The translations under genes were made by a program, and so were the position numbers. DNA of 64,000 nt, taken from NCBI RefSeq assembly GCF_023716865.1, contig NZ_CP092417.1:6928501-6992500 (forward strand), written 5' to 3'. The notes below the pieces were generated by a model, which ran no database searches, had not been told where the DNA came from, and saw only the letters and a list, made by a program, of their open reading frames with translations. This DNA is from Endozoicomonas sp. SCSIO W0465. Its GTDB lineage: Bacteria > Pseudomonadota > Gammaproteobacteria > Pseudomonadales > Endozoicomonadaceae. Below are positions 33,712 to 42,174 of the stretch, in pieces (position 1 is the first letter of the stretch; each line of letters starts with the position of its first letter).

Positions 33712-35319
33712 ATGGACGTCTTCTTTTTTCCTGACTATCTTAGGTATTCATCATCAGGGCCTAAACAGGCGAAGCTGGCAACAAAAGCTGGTTTCGTTTC
33801 TTGTGTGTTAACGAATCCGGAGTTTATGAATAACCTATCACAAAGCCAGCAGGCGGCATCAAGTACCAATACCTCTACACAGATACTGGATGCTCAATCA
33901 GGAGAGAAGGCTAAACAGGGTAAAGGGAGATTTAAAGGAAAGGTTGCAAAAGCAATGTCCCGTGCCAGGAAGCGGACACAAGATAATGGCAATATAGAAC
34001 TATCAGCACTGAAACAATCCCGGTCAATGGGTAAACACGGACTAAAGAAGCTTTATAACAAGGGTTACCTGGATCCGGCAGCTGCTGACCGTTTATATAA
34101 GAAATTAATCAGTGATTTTTGCCGGGGCTATCAAGCAGCCTTGAATGTCTACGTGAAGCAAGACTGCAAGCATTACCGATACCTTCAAGGCTACCTGGCC
34201 GAAAATCCGGCTGGTTTTGTCTTCAAATTGCAGGAAAGTCCTGAGGGTGTGCTGTCCGTTATAGTGACAGAAATGCAGCCAACATTTAAACAATTTGCAG
34301 ATGAAATAGCCAGTTTACTGAAGGGGCATGGACCGGGCGGAACGTTGGGAAAGGCGTTAATAAAAAGTCTTGGGCCCTTGGGTTTGTCGCTGTCCCCAAC
34401 AATGATAAACAGAACTTGGTCAGTGCATATGAAAGCGCCAGAGACTGCTGATTCCGCAGTGCAGCCTGAGGCTGCTTGTGAAGCAAAAACCCAGCCAGGA
34501 AAACGTTACTTTCAACGCTCAGGCAGCGATGAGGCAATAAGAAATAAAAAGATAGAAAACAACAAAATAGAAGAAGAAAAATTGAAAAAGGGTTTGATGG
34601 ATAACATTAAGAAGCTACGTCAGGAAAATGGGCTCGCATTTGATAAATGCACAATAACCAAACGTGTTGCTGAGGCGCATTTTCGTTTTGATTCATGTTG
34701 GCAAAAGCCTGAGAGAGTTCAGGATTACAGGGAGTTTCAGGTTGATAGCTCCGCTGATAATCTTGCAACACTCAGTTTGGAAATGCTCTCAGCTGAGGAG
34801 GAATCGCTTAAGTTTAAGAATCGCAAGTTGCAGGAATACATAGCGATATTATGGGAGAGTTTTCCCAGTCTATTGGATCAGCGTCCATTGGTTCGGTTTA
34901 ATAACCGTTATTCCGTGGCACAGGTAAAAACTGAAGCGGATGAAATATTGGGTCAGCCAGCACAACATTCCCGTATATCCTTTAGGTTAGTCAAGTCACT
35001 ACTGTTTTCTTCCCGGTATGCGCAGGAGCAAATAATGAGGGACTCAACTTTGGATGATCTTCAGTATCTGCAGGACCTCGGCACAAGTCTTGCCGGGTTT
35101 GAAACCCTTGCAAAAGCCGCTGAAAACTCAGCATGGTTTATGAATCTGGTTGGTGAGTGTCTGAGAAAAGGAATGCCTGAACCGGTATTGACACTGGGAA
35201 AGATCAAAGTTTCATCTGATTTTCGGAAAATCTGGAAAGAGAAGCTCGCACAATGGGGTATTGAGCGCGTTGACAAGCCCTCCCCGACGCCGCCCGCAAC
35301 GGATCTATTAACTGAATAA
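33712..35319 (+). CDS. Unknown protein between the two dms operons
   Basis: I do not recognise this protein of up to 535 residues. There is no signal peptide or membrane segment. After an N-terminal Ser/Gln/Thr-rich stretch (MNNLSQSQQAASSTNTSTQ, from an alternative ATG at 33826), a basic Lys/Arg region follows (KGRFKGKVAKAMSRARKR). A mostly helical body contains a Gly-rich piece (LLKGHGPGGTLGKALIKSLGPLG). A charged coiled coil lies near residues 285-310 (NKKIENNKIEEEKLKKGLM), and the tail is helical. It runs opposite to both dms operons and ends at a bidirectional terminator shared with dmsC2. The Ser/Thr-rich, signal-less start would suit a type III effector; this is a guess. It has no evident link to DMSO respiration. 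Confidence 0.65.
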   Translation: MDVFFFPDYLRYSSSGPKQAKLATKAGFVSCVLTNPEFMNNLSQSQQAASSTNTSTQILDAQSGEKAKQGKGRFKGKVAKAMSRARKRTQDNGNIELSALKQSRSMGKHGLKKLYNKGYLDPAAADRLYKKLISDFCRGYQAALNVYVKQDCKHYRYLQGYLAENPAGFVFKLQESPEGVLSVIVTEMQPTFKQFADEIASLLKGHGPGGTLGKALIKSLGPLGLSLSPTMINRTWSVHMKAPETADSAVQPEAACEAKTQPGKRYFQRSGSDEAIRNKKIENNKIEEEKLKKGLMDNIKKLRQENGLAFDKCTITKRVAEAHFRFDSCWQKPERVQDYREFQVDSSADNLATLSLEMLSAEEESLKFKNRKLQEYIAILWESFPSLLDQRPLVRFNNRYSVAQVKTEADEILGQPAQHSRISFRLVKSLLFSSRYAQEQIMRDSTLDDLQYLQDLGTSLAGFETLAKAAENSAWFMNLVGECLRKGMPEPVLTLGKIKVSSDFRKIWKEKLAQWGIERVDKPSPTPPATDLLTE

Positions 35320-35341
35320 CAGGACCCATATCATTCTGAAT

Positions 35342-35372
35342 AGTTCCTCCTTTCATTTGCGAAGGAGGAACT
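35342..35372. terminator. Bidirectional stem-loop terminator
   Basis: AGTTCCTCCTT and AAGGAGGAACT (allowing one slip) pair around a 9-base loop, between the convergent ends of the unknown gene (stop 35319) and dmsC2 (stop 35383). Short T-rich stretches follow on both strands. It is probably Rho-independent for both directions. Confidence 0.7.
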
Positions 35373-35382
35373 TCATACTTAT

Positions 35383-36231
35383 TTACATGCCACCTGCAAA
35401 CATATGCATGTCATAGAAGAAGATACGACCACACAGCTCAGCCGTGAGCGCCATGATGGTACTCACCCCTGCCAGACCTACCGCTGAGTTATTTCCACGA
35501 GTGGCAGCCATCACCCAAACGCCCAAACCGGCAAACAGCAGACCGAGACGGGCCAGCATCAGACGACTGTGGTAGTCAAACAGACCCAGCGGGTTAGCAG
35601 GCAGGTCAACCTGACCCAACCAGAACAGGTACAGCGGGTAACCCACCAGCACCAGACCCAGAGTGATAAAGCCCAGAGTGGCCAGTGCACGATCAGTGTT
35701 TTTCTGGAATGTGCCCAGAGTGACCGACTGACATCTCAACAGCAACGCCGCCGCCGGGACTCCCACCACAAAAGCAGTCATGACAAACTGGAAGATGGTC
35801 CAGCCGCTGTTCCAGGCCGGTACCGTCGACAGGGTGTAAACGTTGGCAATGGCCAGCAGTAACAGCACGCCCAGACCCATGGCTCCCGCCAGTACCAGCT
35901 TTTGCAGCCTGACCAGGATGCCGAAATGCACCATAGCCATGTAGGTGAAAACTGCACCACCGAATAGAGAAGTGGTGATGATCTCAACGCTCAGTGCCGA
36001 CAGATGTTCCAGGCCAAAGATCACGTTTATGGCACGCAATGGCTGACCCAGGTGAGTCATGGCTGCAGCGCCGGAGATACCCAGCAGCACCAGAACGACG
36101 ATCAGCAGTTTATTCAGCAGCTGCTGACGGTTGGCATCGCTGTTCGCCATCAGCAGGCAGGCCATTACCAGGAAAAGGCCAACGGTTCCCTGGGCCAGCA
36201 CCGTAAAAAAGACCAGTGGCAACTCGTGCAT
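35383..36231 (-). CDS. dmsC: DMSO reductase membrane anchor DmsC (operon 2)
   Basis: This 282-residue quinol-oxidising anchor is paralogous and about 90% identical by eye to the operon 1 copy. Eight membrane segments and the loop THLGQPLRAINVIFGLEHLSALSVE are present. Compared with copy 1 it lacks four residues in the AFQKAYQERVDRAL segment (here TFQKNTDRAL) and ends MFAGGM rather than LLPM. It starts 2 bp after dmsB2. A stem-loop terminator lies just downstream. Confidence 0.92.
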   Translation of the reverse strand: MHELPLVFFTVLAQGTVGLFLVMACLLMANSDANRQQLLNKLLIVVLVLLGISGAAAMTHLGQPLRAINVIFGLEHLSALSVEIITTSLFGGAVFTYMAMVHFGILVRLQKLVLAGAMGLGVLLLLAIANVYTLSTVPAWNSGWTIFQFVMTAFVVGVPAAALLLRCQSVTLGTFQKNTDRALATLGFITLGLVLVGYPLYLFWLGQVDLPANPLGLFDYHSRLMLARLGLLFAGLGVWVMAATRGNNSAVGLAGVSTIMALTAELCGRIFFYDMHMFAGGM

Positions 36232-36233
36232 GG

Positions 36234-36869
36234 TTATACCTCCCGTGTATTCATAATGCGTCCGGTCCGGTCACCGGAAGGTTTGGCATGACGGTTCGCC
36301 TTGAGCACCAGCGAAGGTTCAGTCAAGGACGAGTCCGGCAGTGGGGCGAGATCCGCTTCGGTGCCGTATTTGGCACGCAGCTCTTCCATCGGGCCAAAAT
36401 CCAAGGCCCGCATCGGGCAGGATTCGATACAGATTGGCTTCTTGCCCTGTTCAACGCGGTCGAAACAGCCATCACACTTGGTCATGACTTTCTTCTCTGC
36501 ATCAAACTGCGGCGCGCCGTAGGGGCAGGCCATTTCACAGTAGCGGCAGCCCACACAGACGTCGGCATTGACCAGCACCAGGCCGTCCATGTCACGCTTA
36601 TGCATGGCACCGGTTGGGCACGCCTTGGCACAGGCGGGTTTAGCGCAGTGGTTACAGCTGATGGAGGTGTAATAGGCAAACACGTCCTGGACGTAGGTGT
36701 CGTCTTCATTTTGAATCCAGCTACCACCGCCGTATTCATAGACCCGGCGCCAGTTCACGCCTACTTTCAGGTCATTCTTATCTTTGCACGACAGTTGACA
36801 GGTTTTGCAGCCCGTACACTTGGCCGTGTCGACGTAAAATCCCAGTTGTTTTATCGAGGGTTGCTTCAT
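36234..36869 (-). CDS. dmsB: DMSO reductase iron-sulfur subunit DmsB (operon 2)
   Basis: This 211-residue four-cluster ferredoxin subunit is about 90% identical by eye to the first copy. The cysteine groups are CTGCKTCQLSC, CNHCAKPACAKACPTGAMHKR, CVGCRYCEMACPYGAP and CDGC…CIESCPMRALDFGP. The N-terminus is MKQPSIKQLGFYVD, one repeat unit shorter than copy 1. It lies 20 bp after dmsA2 and 2 bp before dmsC2, the same spacings as in operon 1. Confidence 0.94.
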   Translation of the reverse strand: MKQPSIKQLGFYVDTAKCTGCKTCQLSCKDKNDLKVGVNWRRVYEYGGGSWIQNEDDTYVQDVFAYYTSISCNHCAKPACAKACPTGAMHKRDMDGLVLVNADVCVGCRYCEMACPYGAPQFDAEKKVMTKCDGCFDRVEQGKKPICIESCPMRALDFGPMEELRAKYGTEADLAPLPDSSLTEPSLVLKANRHAKPSGDRTGRIMNTREV

Positions 36870-36889
36870 CGAACTTTATTCCTGTCCTG

Positions 36890-39328
36890 TTATGCCCTGG
36901 CAATGTCAACCAGGTTACTGTGCTGGGGATTACCCTTGGCCAGTGGCGATGGGCGCTGGGTGGTCAGGGTATTCATACACGCGCCACGATCCACACCACT
37001 GCGGTCTGGTGCGTACCAGCTGCCCTGCCCCATGGCGACCACGCCAGGCATAATGCGCTCGGTCACTTTCGCAGCAACACGGATCTCGCCACGGTCATTC
37101 CAGACCTTCAGCATGTCACCGTCTTTTATCTTGCGCTTGTTGGCATCAACCGGGTTGATCCACACTTCCTGACGGTTGGTTTCCCGCAGCACATCCACGT
37201 TGCCATAAGTGGAGTGAGTACGGGCCTTAAAGTGGAAACCAAACATCTGCAGCGGATACTGCTGCGCATGATCTGCCTCATGCCCCTCCCAGGAAGAGAC
37301 GTATTCAGGCAGTGCCCGAATAATATCGTTCTCTCCCAGTGTCCAGCTGGAGGCAATATTTGCCAGGCGTTCAGAATAGATCTCAATTTTACCGGAGGGG
37401 GTATCCAGTGGATGGTTTTCAGGGTTTTCCCGGAACTCACGGAATTGAACATGGGGTTCACCGGGGTTCTTCTGCTTGACAATGCCCTGCTCACGGAAGG
37501 TTGCAAAGTCCAAGTCCACCAGTGTCGGGTTCATTCTCTGGGATTCTGCATAAATATGACGCAACCAGGCTTCCTGGTCCCGACCTTCGGTGAACTGCGC
37601 CTCTACCCCAAGGCGTTTTGCAATACCTGTGCACATGTCGTAAACCGAACGGCATTCATACAACGGCTCAACCGCAGTATCACAGAAAATGGTGTAACCC
37701 ATATTGCCGCAGAACCCGTTAGGGGCGAAATCCGGTTGTTCAGCCGCGGTCAAATCGGGCAACAGAATATCCGCATAGCGGGCACTGGGCGTCATGTGGT
37801 TGTCGATCACCACAATCATTTCACACTGGCTGTCATTCTGAAGAATGTCATGGGTGCGATTGGTGTCCGAATGCTGGTTGATAATGCAGTTACCCGCGTA
37901 GTTCCAGATAAACTTGATGGGCTGGGTCAGTTTTTCGGCACCACGAATACCAGCAGTTAACGCAGTCATTTCTTCATGACGGTAAATGGCATCGGTCCAG
38001 AGGAACATGGGAATGGACGTTGATACCGGGTTGGTCAGTGTCGGAAAGACCGCAAAGGGCATGGAGTAGCTGCCTTCACGGGCACCGGTACCACCACCGG
38101 GAATACCCACATTACCGGTCATCACCGCCAGCATGCAGATCGCCCGACTGGCCTGCTCACCATTGGCGGTGCGCTGCAGACCCCAGCCCTGCATAATGTT
38201 GCAGGGTTTGGTCATGGCAATTTCACGGGCCAGACGGATGATGGTGTCTGCCGGAACACCGGTAATTTTTGCCGCCCATTGCGGGGTCTTTGCAACGCCA
38301 TCATCGCCTTTGCCCAGAATATAGGATTTCCAGGAAGCACCTTTCAGTGCGCTGGCAGGCAGTGAGTTTTCATCGTAGCCGATGGTGTACTTGCCCAGGA
38401 ATTCATTATCCACCAGGTTTTCGGTAATCATCACCCACGCCATACCGGCTATCAGTGCGGCATCGGTGCCCGGTCGTAGAGGAACCCACTCATCGTTGGC
38501 ACCCAGGACCGTATCGGTCATGCGCGGATCAAAGGTGATCATACGTGCGTTACTGCGCTGTCGGGCTTCGGACAGCTGATAAACAATACCGGCACCACTC
38601 ATCCGGGTTTCCGCCGGATTGTTGCCAAAATTGACCACCAGCCTGGTATTCACAACATCTGACGTGCAGTTATTATCTACCCAGCTGCCGCCGTACAAAT
38701 ACGGTAAACTCACAGCAATCTGGGCCGTACTGTAATCACCATAGTGGTTAAGATAACCGCCCCAGCAGTTCATCAGACGGGCGATCGGTGTGGCGGCTGG
38801 CGGCCAGGATTTGGAAACCGTGCCTCCCAGCGTACCAGTACAATAGTTGAGATAGATGGCTTCATTGCCATACTCTTTTTTGATGCGCTTCAGGTTATCA
38901 GCGATGGTGTCAAACGCTTCATCCCAGCTGATGCGCTCAAATCGACCTTCACCACGCATACCCACACGCTTCATCGGGTATTTCAGACGGTCAGGATTGT
39001 AGACGCGCTTGCGAAATGAACGACCACGGAGACAGGCCCGAACCTGGTGGTCACCATAGGTATCGTCACCGGTGTTATCGGTTTCGGTATGAATGATCAC
39101 ACCGTCTTTTACCTGATGACGCAGTGCACAGCGGGAGCCACAGTTGACCGTACAGGCAGACCACACTGACTTGATCTCTTCAACCGCAGGTTTGGCCTCT
39201 GTCGCAGAAGCTTTCACAGGCAGTGTGTGCGCAGCAACCGCTGCCGCACTGCCCGCAGCGGTTCCCCACTTCATAAACGTTCTTCGCTTCACCGCAGAAA
39301 CAAGCACTTTATCCACAGTCTCTTTCAT
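36890..39328 (-). CDS. dmsA: DMSO reductase molybdopterin subunit DmsA (operon 2)
   Basis: This is an 812-residue Tat-exported molybdoenzyme. The signal is KRRTFMKWGTAAGSAAAVAA, the cluster cysteines are C59, C63, C67 and C99, and the molybdenum ligand is Ser200 in GDYSTAQI. It resembles E. coli DmsA (LMNCWGGYLNHYGDYS) more closely than copy 1 does. Copy 1 and copy 2 differ much more in this subunit than in DmsB or DmsC, with different active-site surroundings (GFLPYYGNYSWGQI against GYLNHYGDYSTAQI), so they may prefer different oxides. The upstream region is intact, without an IS, so this operon is the likely functional one. I found only weak half-sites for FNR before it. Confidence 0.95.
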   Translation of the reverse strand: MKETVDKVLVSAVKRRTFMKWGTAAGSAAAVAAHTLPVKASATEAKPAVEEIKSVWSACTVNCGSRCALRHQVKDGVIIHTETDNTGDDTYGDHQVRACLRGRSFRKRVYNPDRLKYPMKRVGMRGEGRFERISWDEAFDTIADNLKRIKKEYGNEAIYLNYCTGTLGGTVSKSWPPAATPIARLMNCWGGYLNHYGDYSTAQIAVSLPYLYGGSWVDNNCTSDVVNTRLVVNFGNNPAETRMSGAGIVYQLSEARQRSNARMITFDPRMTDTVLGANDEWVPLRPGTDAALIAGMAWVMITENLVDNEFLGKYTIGYDENSLPASALKGASWKSYILGKGDDGVAKTPQWAAKITGVPADTIIRLAREIAMTKPCNIMQGWGLQRTANGEQASRAICMLAVMTGNVGIPGGGTGAREGSYSMPFAVFPTLTNPVSTSIPMFLWTDAIYRHEEMTALTAGIRGAEKLTQPIKFIWNYAGNCIINQHSDTNRTHDILQNDSQCEMIVVIDNHMTPSARYADILLPDLTAAEQPDFAPNGFCGNMGYTIFCDTAVEPLYECRSVYDMCTGIAKRLGVEAQFTEGRDQEAWLRHIYAESQRMNPTLVDLDFATFREQGIVKQKNPGEPHVQFREFRENPENHPLDTPSGKIEIYSERLANIASSWTLGENDIIRALPEYVSSWEGHEADHAQQYPLQMFGFHFKARTHSTYGNVDVLRETNRQEVWINPVDANKRKIKDGDMLKVWNDRGEIRVAAKVTERIMPGVVAMGQGSWYAPDRSGVDRGACMNTLTTQRPSPLAKGNPQHSNLVDIARA

Positions 39329-39556
39329 CGATATCCAGTCCCATCATAAATGCTGGCCGTGATCACAGGCTGCTCAAACAATTATCAAATTCTGCTTTCT
39401 CGGCATTCATATCGGTGTGAACAAAAAGTATCACCAGCCAAATGGCGGGCATGATAGCTGGGTATTAATCATCCAGTGGATGACTGGAATCAAGAAGCGC
39501 GTACTTTACGTTCAATTACTGATCAGTATGGGAAATCTACATAGTCAAATGGCAAT

Positions 39557-39587
39557 AAAAAAGCCTCCTGGCCAAAACCAGGAGGCT
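39557..39587 (-). terminator. Rho-independent terminator after nagF
   Basis: On the minus strand the stem AGCCTCCTGG/CCAGGAGGCT with a TTTT loop is followed by six T residues, 23 bp after the nagF stop. It ends the nagE-nagF transcript. Confidence 0.88.
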
Positions 39588-39609
39588 ATCAGAAAACCAC
39601 TGCCTTCGA

Positions 39610-42174
39610 TCAGTCAGTCAAACGTCTTACGTCTTCTACTGAATCCAGTGTCAGCGCTTCACGAGCCAGACTCTGGCAATGCTCATAGTTCAGGCTGCGA
39701 ACACGGGCTTTAACAATCGGAATGGCAGGCACACTGATGGACAGTTCCTGAACACCCAGGCCAACCAGAATAGGCACTGCATTCGGGTCACTGGCCAGGC
39801 TGCCACAGATCCCCGTCCACTTGCCTTCTCTGTTGGCTGCTTTCACCGTCATATCAATCAGGCGTAATACCGCAGGATGAAGACCATCAATACGTGCCGC
39901 CAATTTTGGATGACCACGATCAACGGCCAGTGTGTACTGGGTCAGGTCATTGGTACCGATGGAGAAGAAATCCACTTCCCTGGCAAAATGATCAGCCAGC
40001 AGCGCCGCAGAAGGCACCTCAATCATGATGCCCACGTCAACGGTTACGCCCGCCTTCTCCTGCTCTTCCAGCACCAGCTTTTTCACGGCACGGAATTCAT
40101 CCAGCGAGCTGATCATCGGAAACATGATGCGGGCATGACCGGCATGAGCCGCCTTCAGGATTGCACGAATCTGCTTGCGCAGCATGGCCGGACGGTTAAT
40201 GCCGATGCGCACACCACGCTCACCCAGGAATGGGTTCTCTTCTCTTGGCAGCGGCAGATAAGCCAGAGGCTTGTCACCACCTACGTCCAACGTACGGATA
40301 ATGACCGGACGATCTTTACCCATAGCGCCCAGGATGCCTTCATAAGCCTTTACCTGCTCATCCATGGTTGGCTCGGTGGCCCGCTCCATATAAAGGAACT
40401 CGGAACGCAGCAGACCGACTGCTTCAGCACCCATTTTGACTGCTTTTTCAGCGTCGTCCTGGTTGGCGATATTGGCAGCAATCTCAACATGGTGACCATC
40501 TATAGTCACCGCAGGCTGATCCGCCACTTTCAGCGCAGCTTCCTGTTCAGCCGCCGCACGCTCCTGCCGGGCAATCGTTCTGGCAATCTCTTCCTGAGTA
40601 GGATTCACCAGCACGTACCCCTTGTTGGCGTTCAGGATGACATCGGTACCGTTCTCGTACTGACGAACGCTGGCCGGTACGTTGACCAGGTAAGGAATTC
40701 CCAAGGAGCCTGCCAGGATCGCCGCATGGGAGGTAGCGCCACCATGCAGGGTCACGATACCAATCACGCGCTGGCGATCCAGAGTAACCACTTCAGAAGG
40801 TGTAATGTCTTCCAGACAGAGGATGGTGTTTTCCGGCAGCTGATCGGTACCGCCCTGAATGCCCATCAAGTAGCGCAAAACCCGAAGACCAACGTCTTCT
40901 ACATCGATGGCCCGGGCCGCCAGCATCGGGTTATCCAGCTTGCGCATTTCATCCGCTTCAGCCAGAAAGCTCCGGTGCCATGCCCACATGGCACTCTTGC
41001 CAGCTTCAATCAGTTCACGGGCACGCTCACTGATTGCCGGATCATCCAGCAGCTGCTGATGGGCAACAAATACCTCAGCATGACCACCCACCTGATCCGC
41101 TTCCATTTTGGCAACCAGCTGCTGCAGGGATTCCCGGGCTTTCTGAATACCGTAGTCAAGCTGACCCAGTTCGTCACAGACACCAACCCCCTCTTCCGGG
41201 TAGCTGGGCAGCTCATGAACCAGATGGTACAGCTTACCAATGGCCATACCCGGTGCCGCTTTAACACCGGGTAAACGACCATCTGAGCCTTCTACCGGGC
41301 CAAGCAGTGGTGCTTCTTCTTCCATGACGTCATCTGTGCCCGGAAGAACATCGACAACGGCTTCACCCAGGCCACTGCGGAAACCATCAAGGATTGCTGC
41401 CATCGCGTCTTTGGCATCAGGGCCGGTAACGGTGATTTGCAGGTTAGAGCCCAGTACGGTCTGCAACCCCATCAAAGCAGTCAGGCTGTTGGCTTTGCTT
41501 TCCTTGCCATTGTCCTTGTTCAGAATCATGACTTCCGAATTGAAGCGCTTGATGATCTGAATCAGAGTGGCAGAAGGACGTGCATGCAGACCCAGTGGAT
41601 TCTTCAGCACAAAACCTTCTGTCAGGGTTACGCTGTCCTGACGACTGTACTTGCTCTGGGTGGACATGACCTTTTCGGGTTCGGCACCAATGGCAAATAC
41701 GGTATCCTGCCCCGCCTTGACTTCGGTACTGGGATTAACAACCATACCGGTCTCACCGGTAGTGATCATCATCGCTGTCTGCAGACTGGCTGCCCTCCCT
41801 CCCACAACCCCGGGATCAAAGGACAGCAGCTCCTGACCAACAGACACTTTGTCGCCTATTTTGACATTGGTCTCAAAGCCTTCACCACGCAGAACAACGG
41901 TATCGATACCTACATGGATCAATACTTCCACGCCGGAATCTGTTTTGATAGCCACGGCATGCCTGGAGTCATGGAGTTGACTGATGGTCCCGGCGCAAGG
42001 CGCCAGAACCACAGAATCCGTTGGGTTGATCACAACACCATCACCAATCAACCGTCCGGCAAATACCGGGTCGGCCGACTCCTCGATGGACAACAGCATT
42101 CCAGACAAAGGAGCAACAAGTGACAGTTGGCAAAACTTGCCCTCTTTTTTGACATCTCGATCGGAGAGCGTCAT
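39610..42174 (-). CDS. nagF: PTS multiphosphoryl protein EIIA-HPr-EI (NagF-like)
   Basis: This 854-residue fusion carries a full phosphorelay from PEP to a sugar EIIB domain. The EIIA(Glc)-type domain (about 17-165) has its phospho-His at H87 (VLIHVGIDTV). The HPr domain (about 183-270) has H197 in GLHARPSA. Enzyme I (about 303-854) has phospho-His H483 in GGATSHAAILA, and the PEP-binding barrel with FLGERGVRIG, RIMFPMIS and FSIGTNDLTQY. The order and neighbours match Pseudomonas nagF. The start overlaps the nagE stop by ATGA, so the two are translationally coupled. All active residues are present. Expression is probably controlled by NagC with nagE. Confidence 0.93.
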   Translation of the reverse strand: MTLSDRDVKKEGKFCQLSLVAPLSGMLLSIEESADPVFAGRLIGDGVVINPTDSVVLAPCAGTISQLHDSRHAVAIKTDSGVEVLIHVGIDTVVLRGEGFETNVKIGDKVSVGQELLSFDPGVVGGRAASLQTAMMITTGETGMVVNPSTEVKAGQDTVFAIGAEPEKVMSTQSKYSRQDSVTLTEGFVLKNPLGLHARPSATLIQIIKRFNSEVMILNKDNGKESKANSLTALMGLQTVLGSNLQITVTGPDAKDAMAAILDGFRSGLGEAVVDVLPGTDDVMEEEAPLLGPVEGSDGRLPGVKAAPGMAIGKLYHLVHELPSYPEEGVGVCDELGQLDYGIQKARESLQQLVAKMEADQVGGHAEVFVAHQQLLDDPAISERARELIEAGKSAMWAWHRSFLAEADEMRKLDNPMLAARAIDVEDVGLRVLRYLMGIQGGTDQLPENTILCLEDITPSEVVTLDRQRVIGIVTLHGGATSHAAILAGSLGIPYLVNVPASVRQYENGTDVILNANKGYVLVNPTQEEIARTIARQERAAAEQEAALKVADQPAVTIDGHHVEIAANIANQDDAEKAVKMGAEAVGLLRSEFLYMERATEPTMDEQVKAYEGILGAMGKDRPVIIRTLDVGGDKPLAYLPLPREENPFLGERGVRIGINRPAMLRKQIRAILKAAHAGHARIMFPMISSLDEFRAVKKLVLEEQEKAGVTVDVGIMIEVPSAALLADHFAREVDFFSIGTNDLTQYTLAVDRGHPKLAARIDGLHPAVLRLIDMTVKAANREGKWTGICGSLASDPNAVPILVGLGVQELSISVPAIPIVKARVRSLNYEHCQSLAREALTLDSVEDVRRLTD

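Noticed and set aside
39341..39420. FNR site before dmsA2
   Set aside because: Only half-sites such as TTGAT…GTTTG are visible. The match is too poor to list as a feature.
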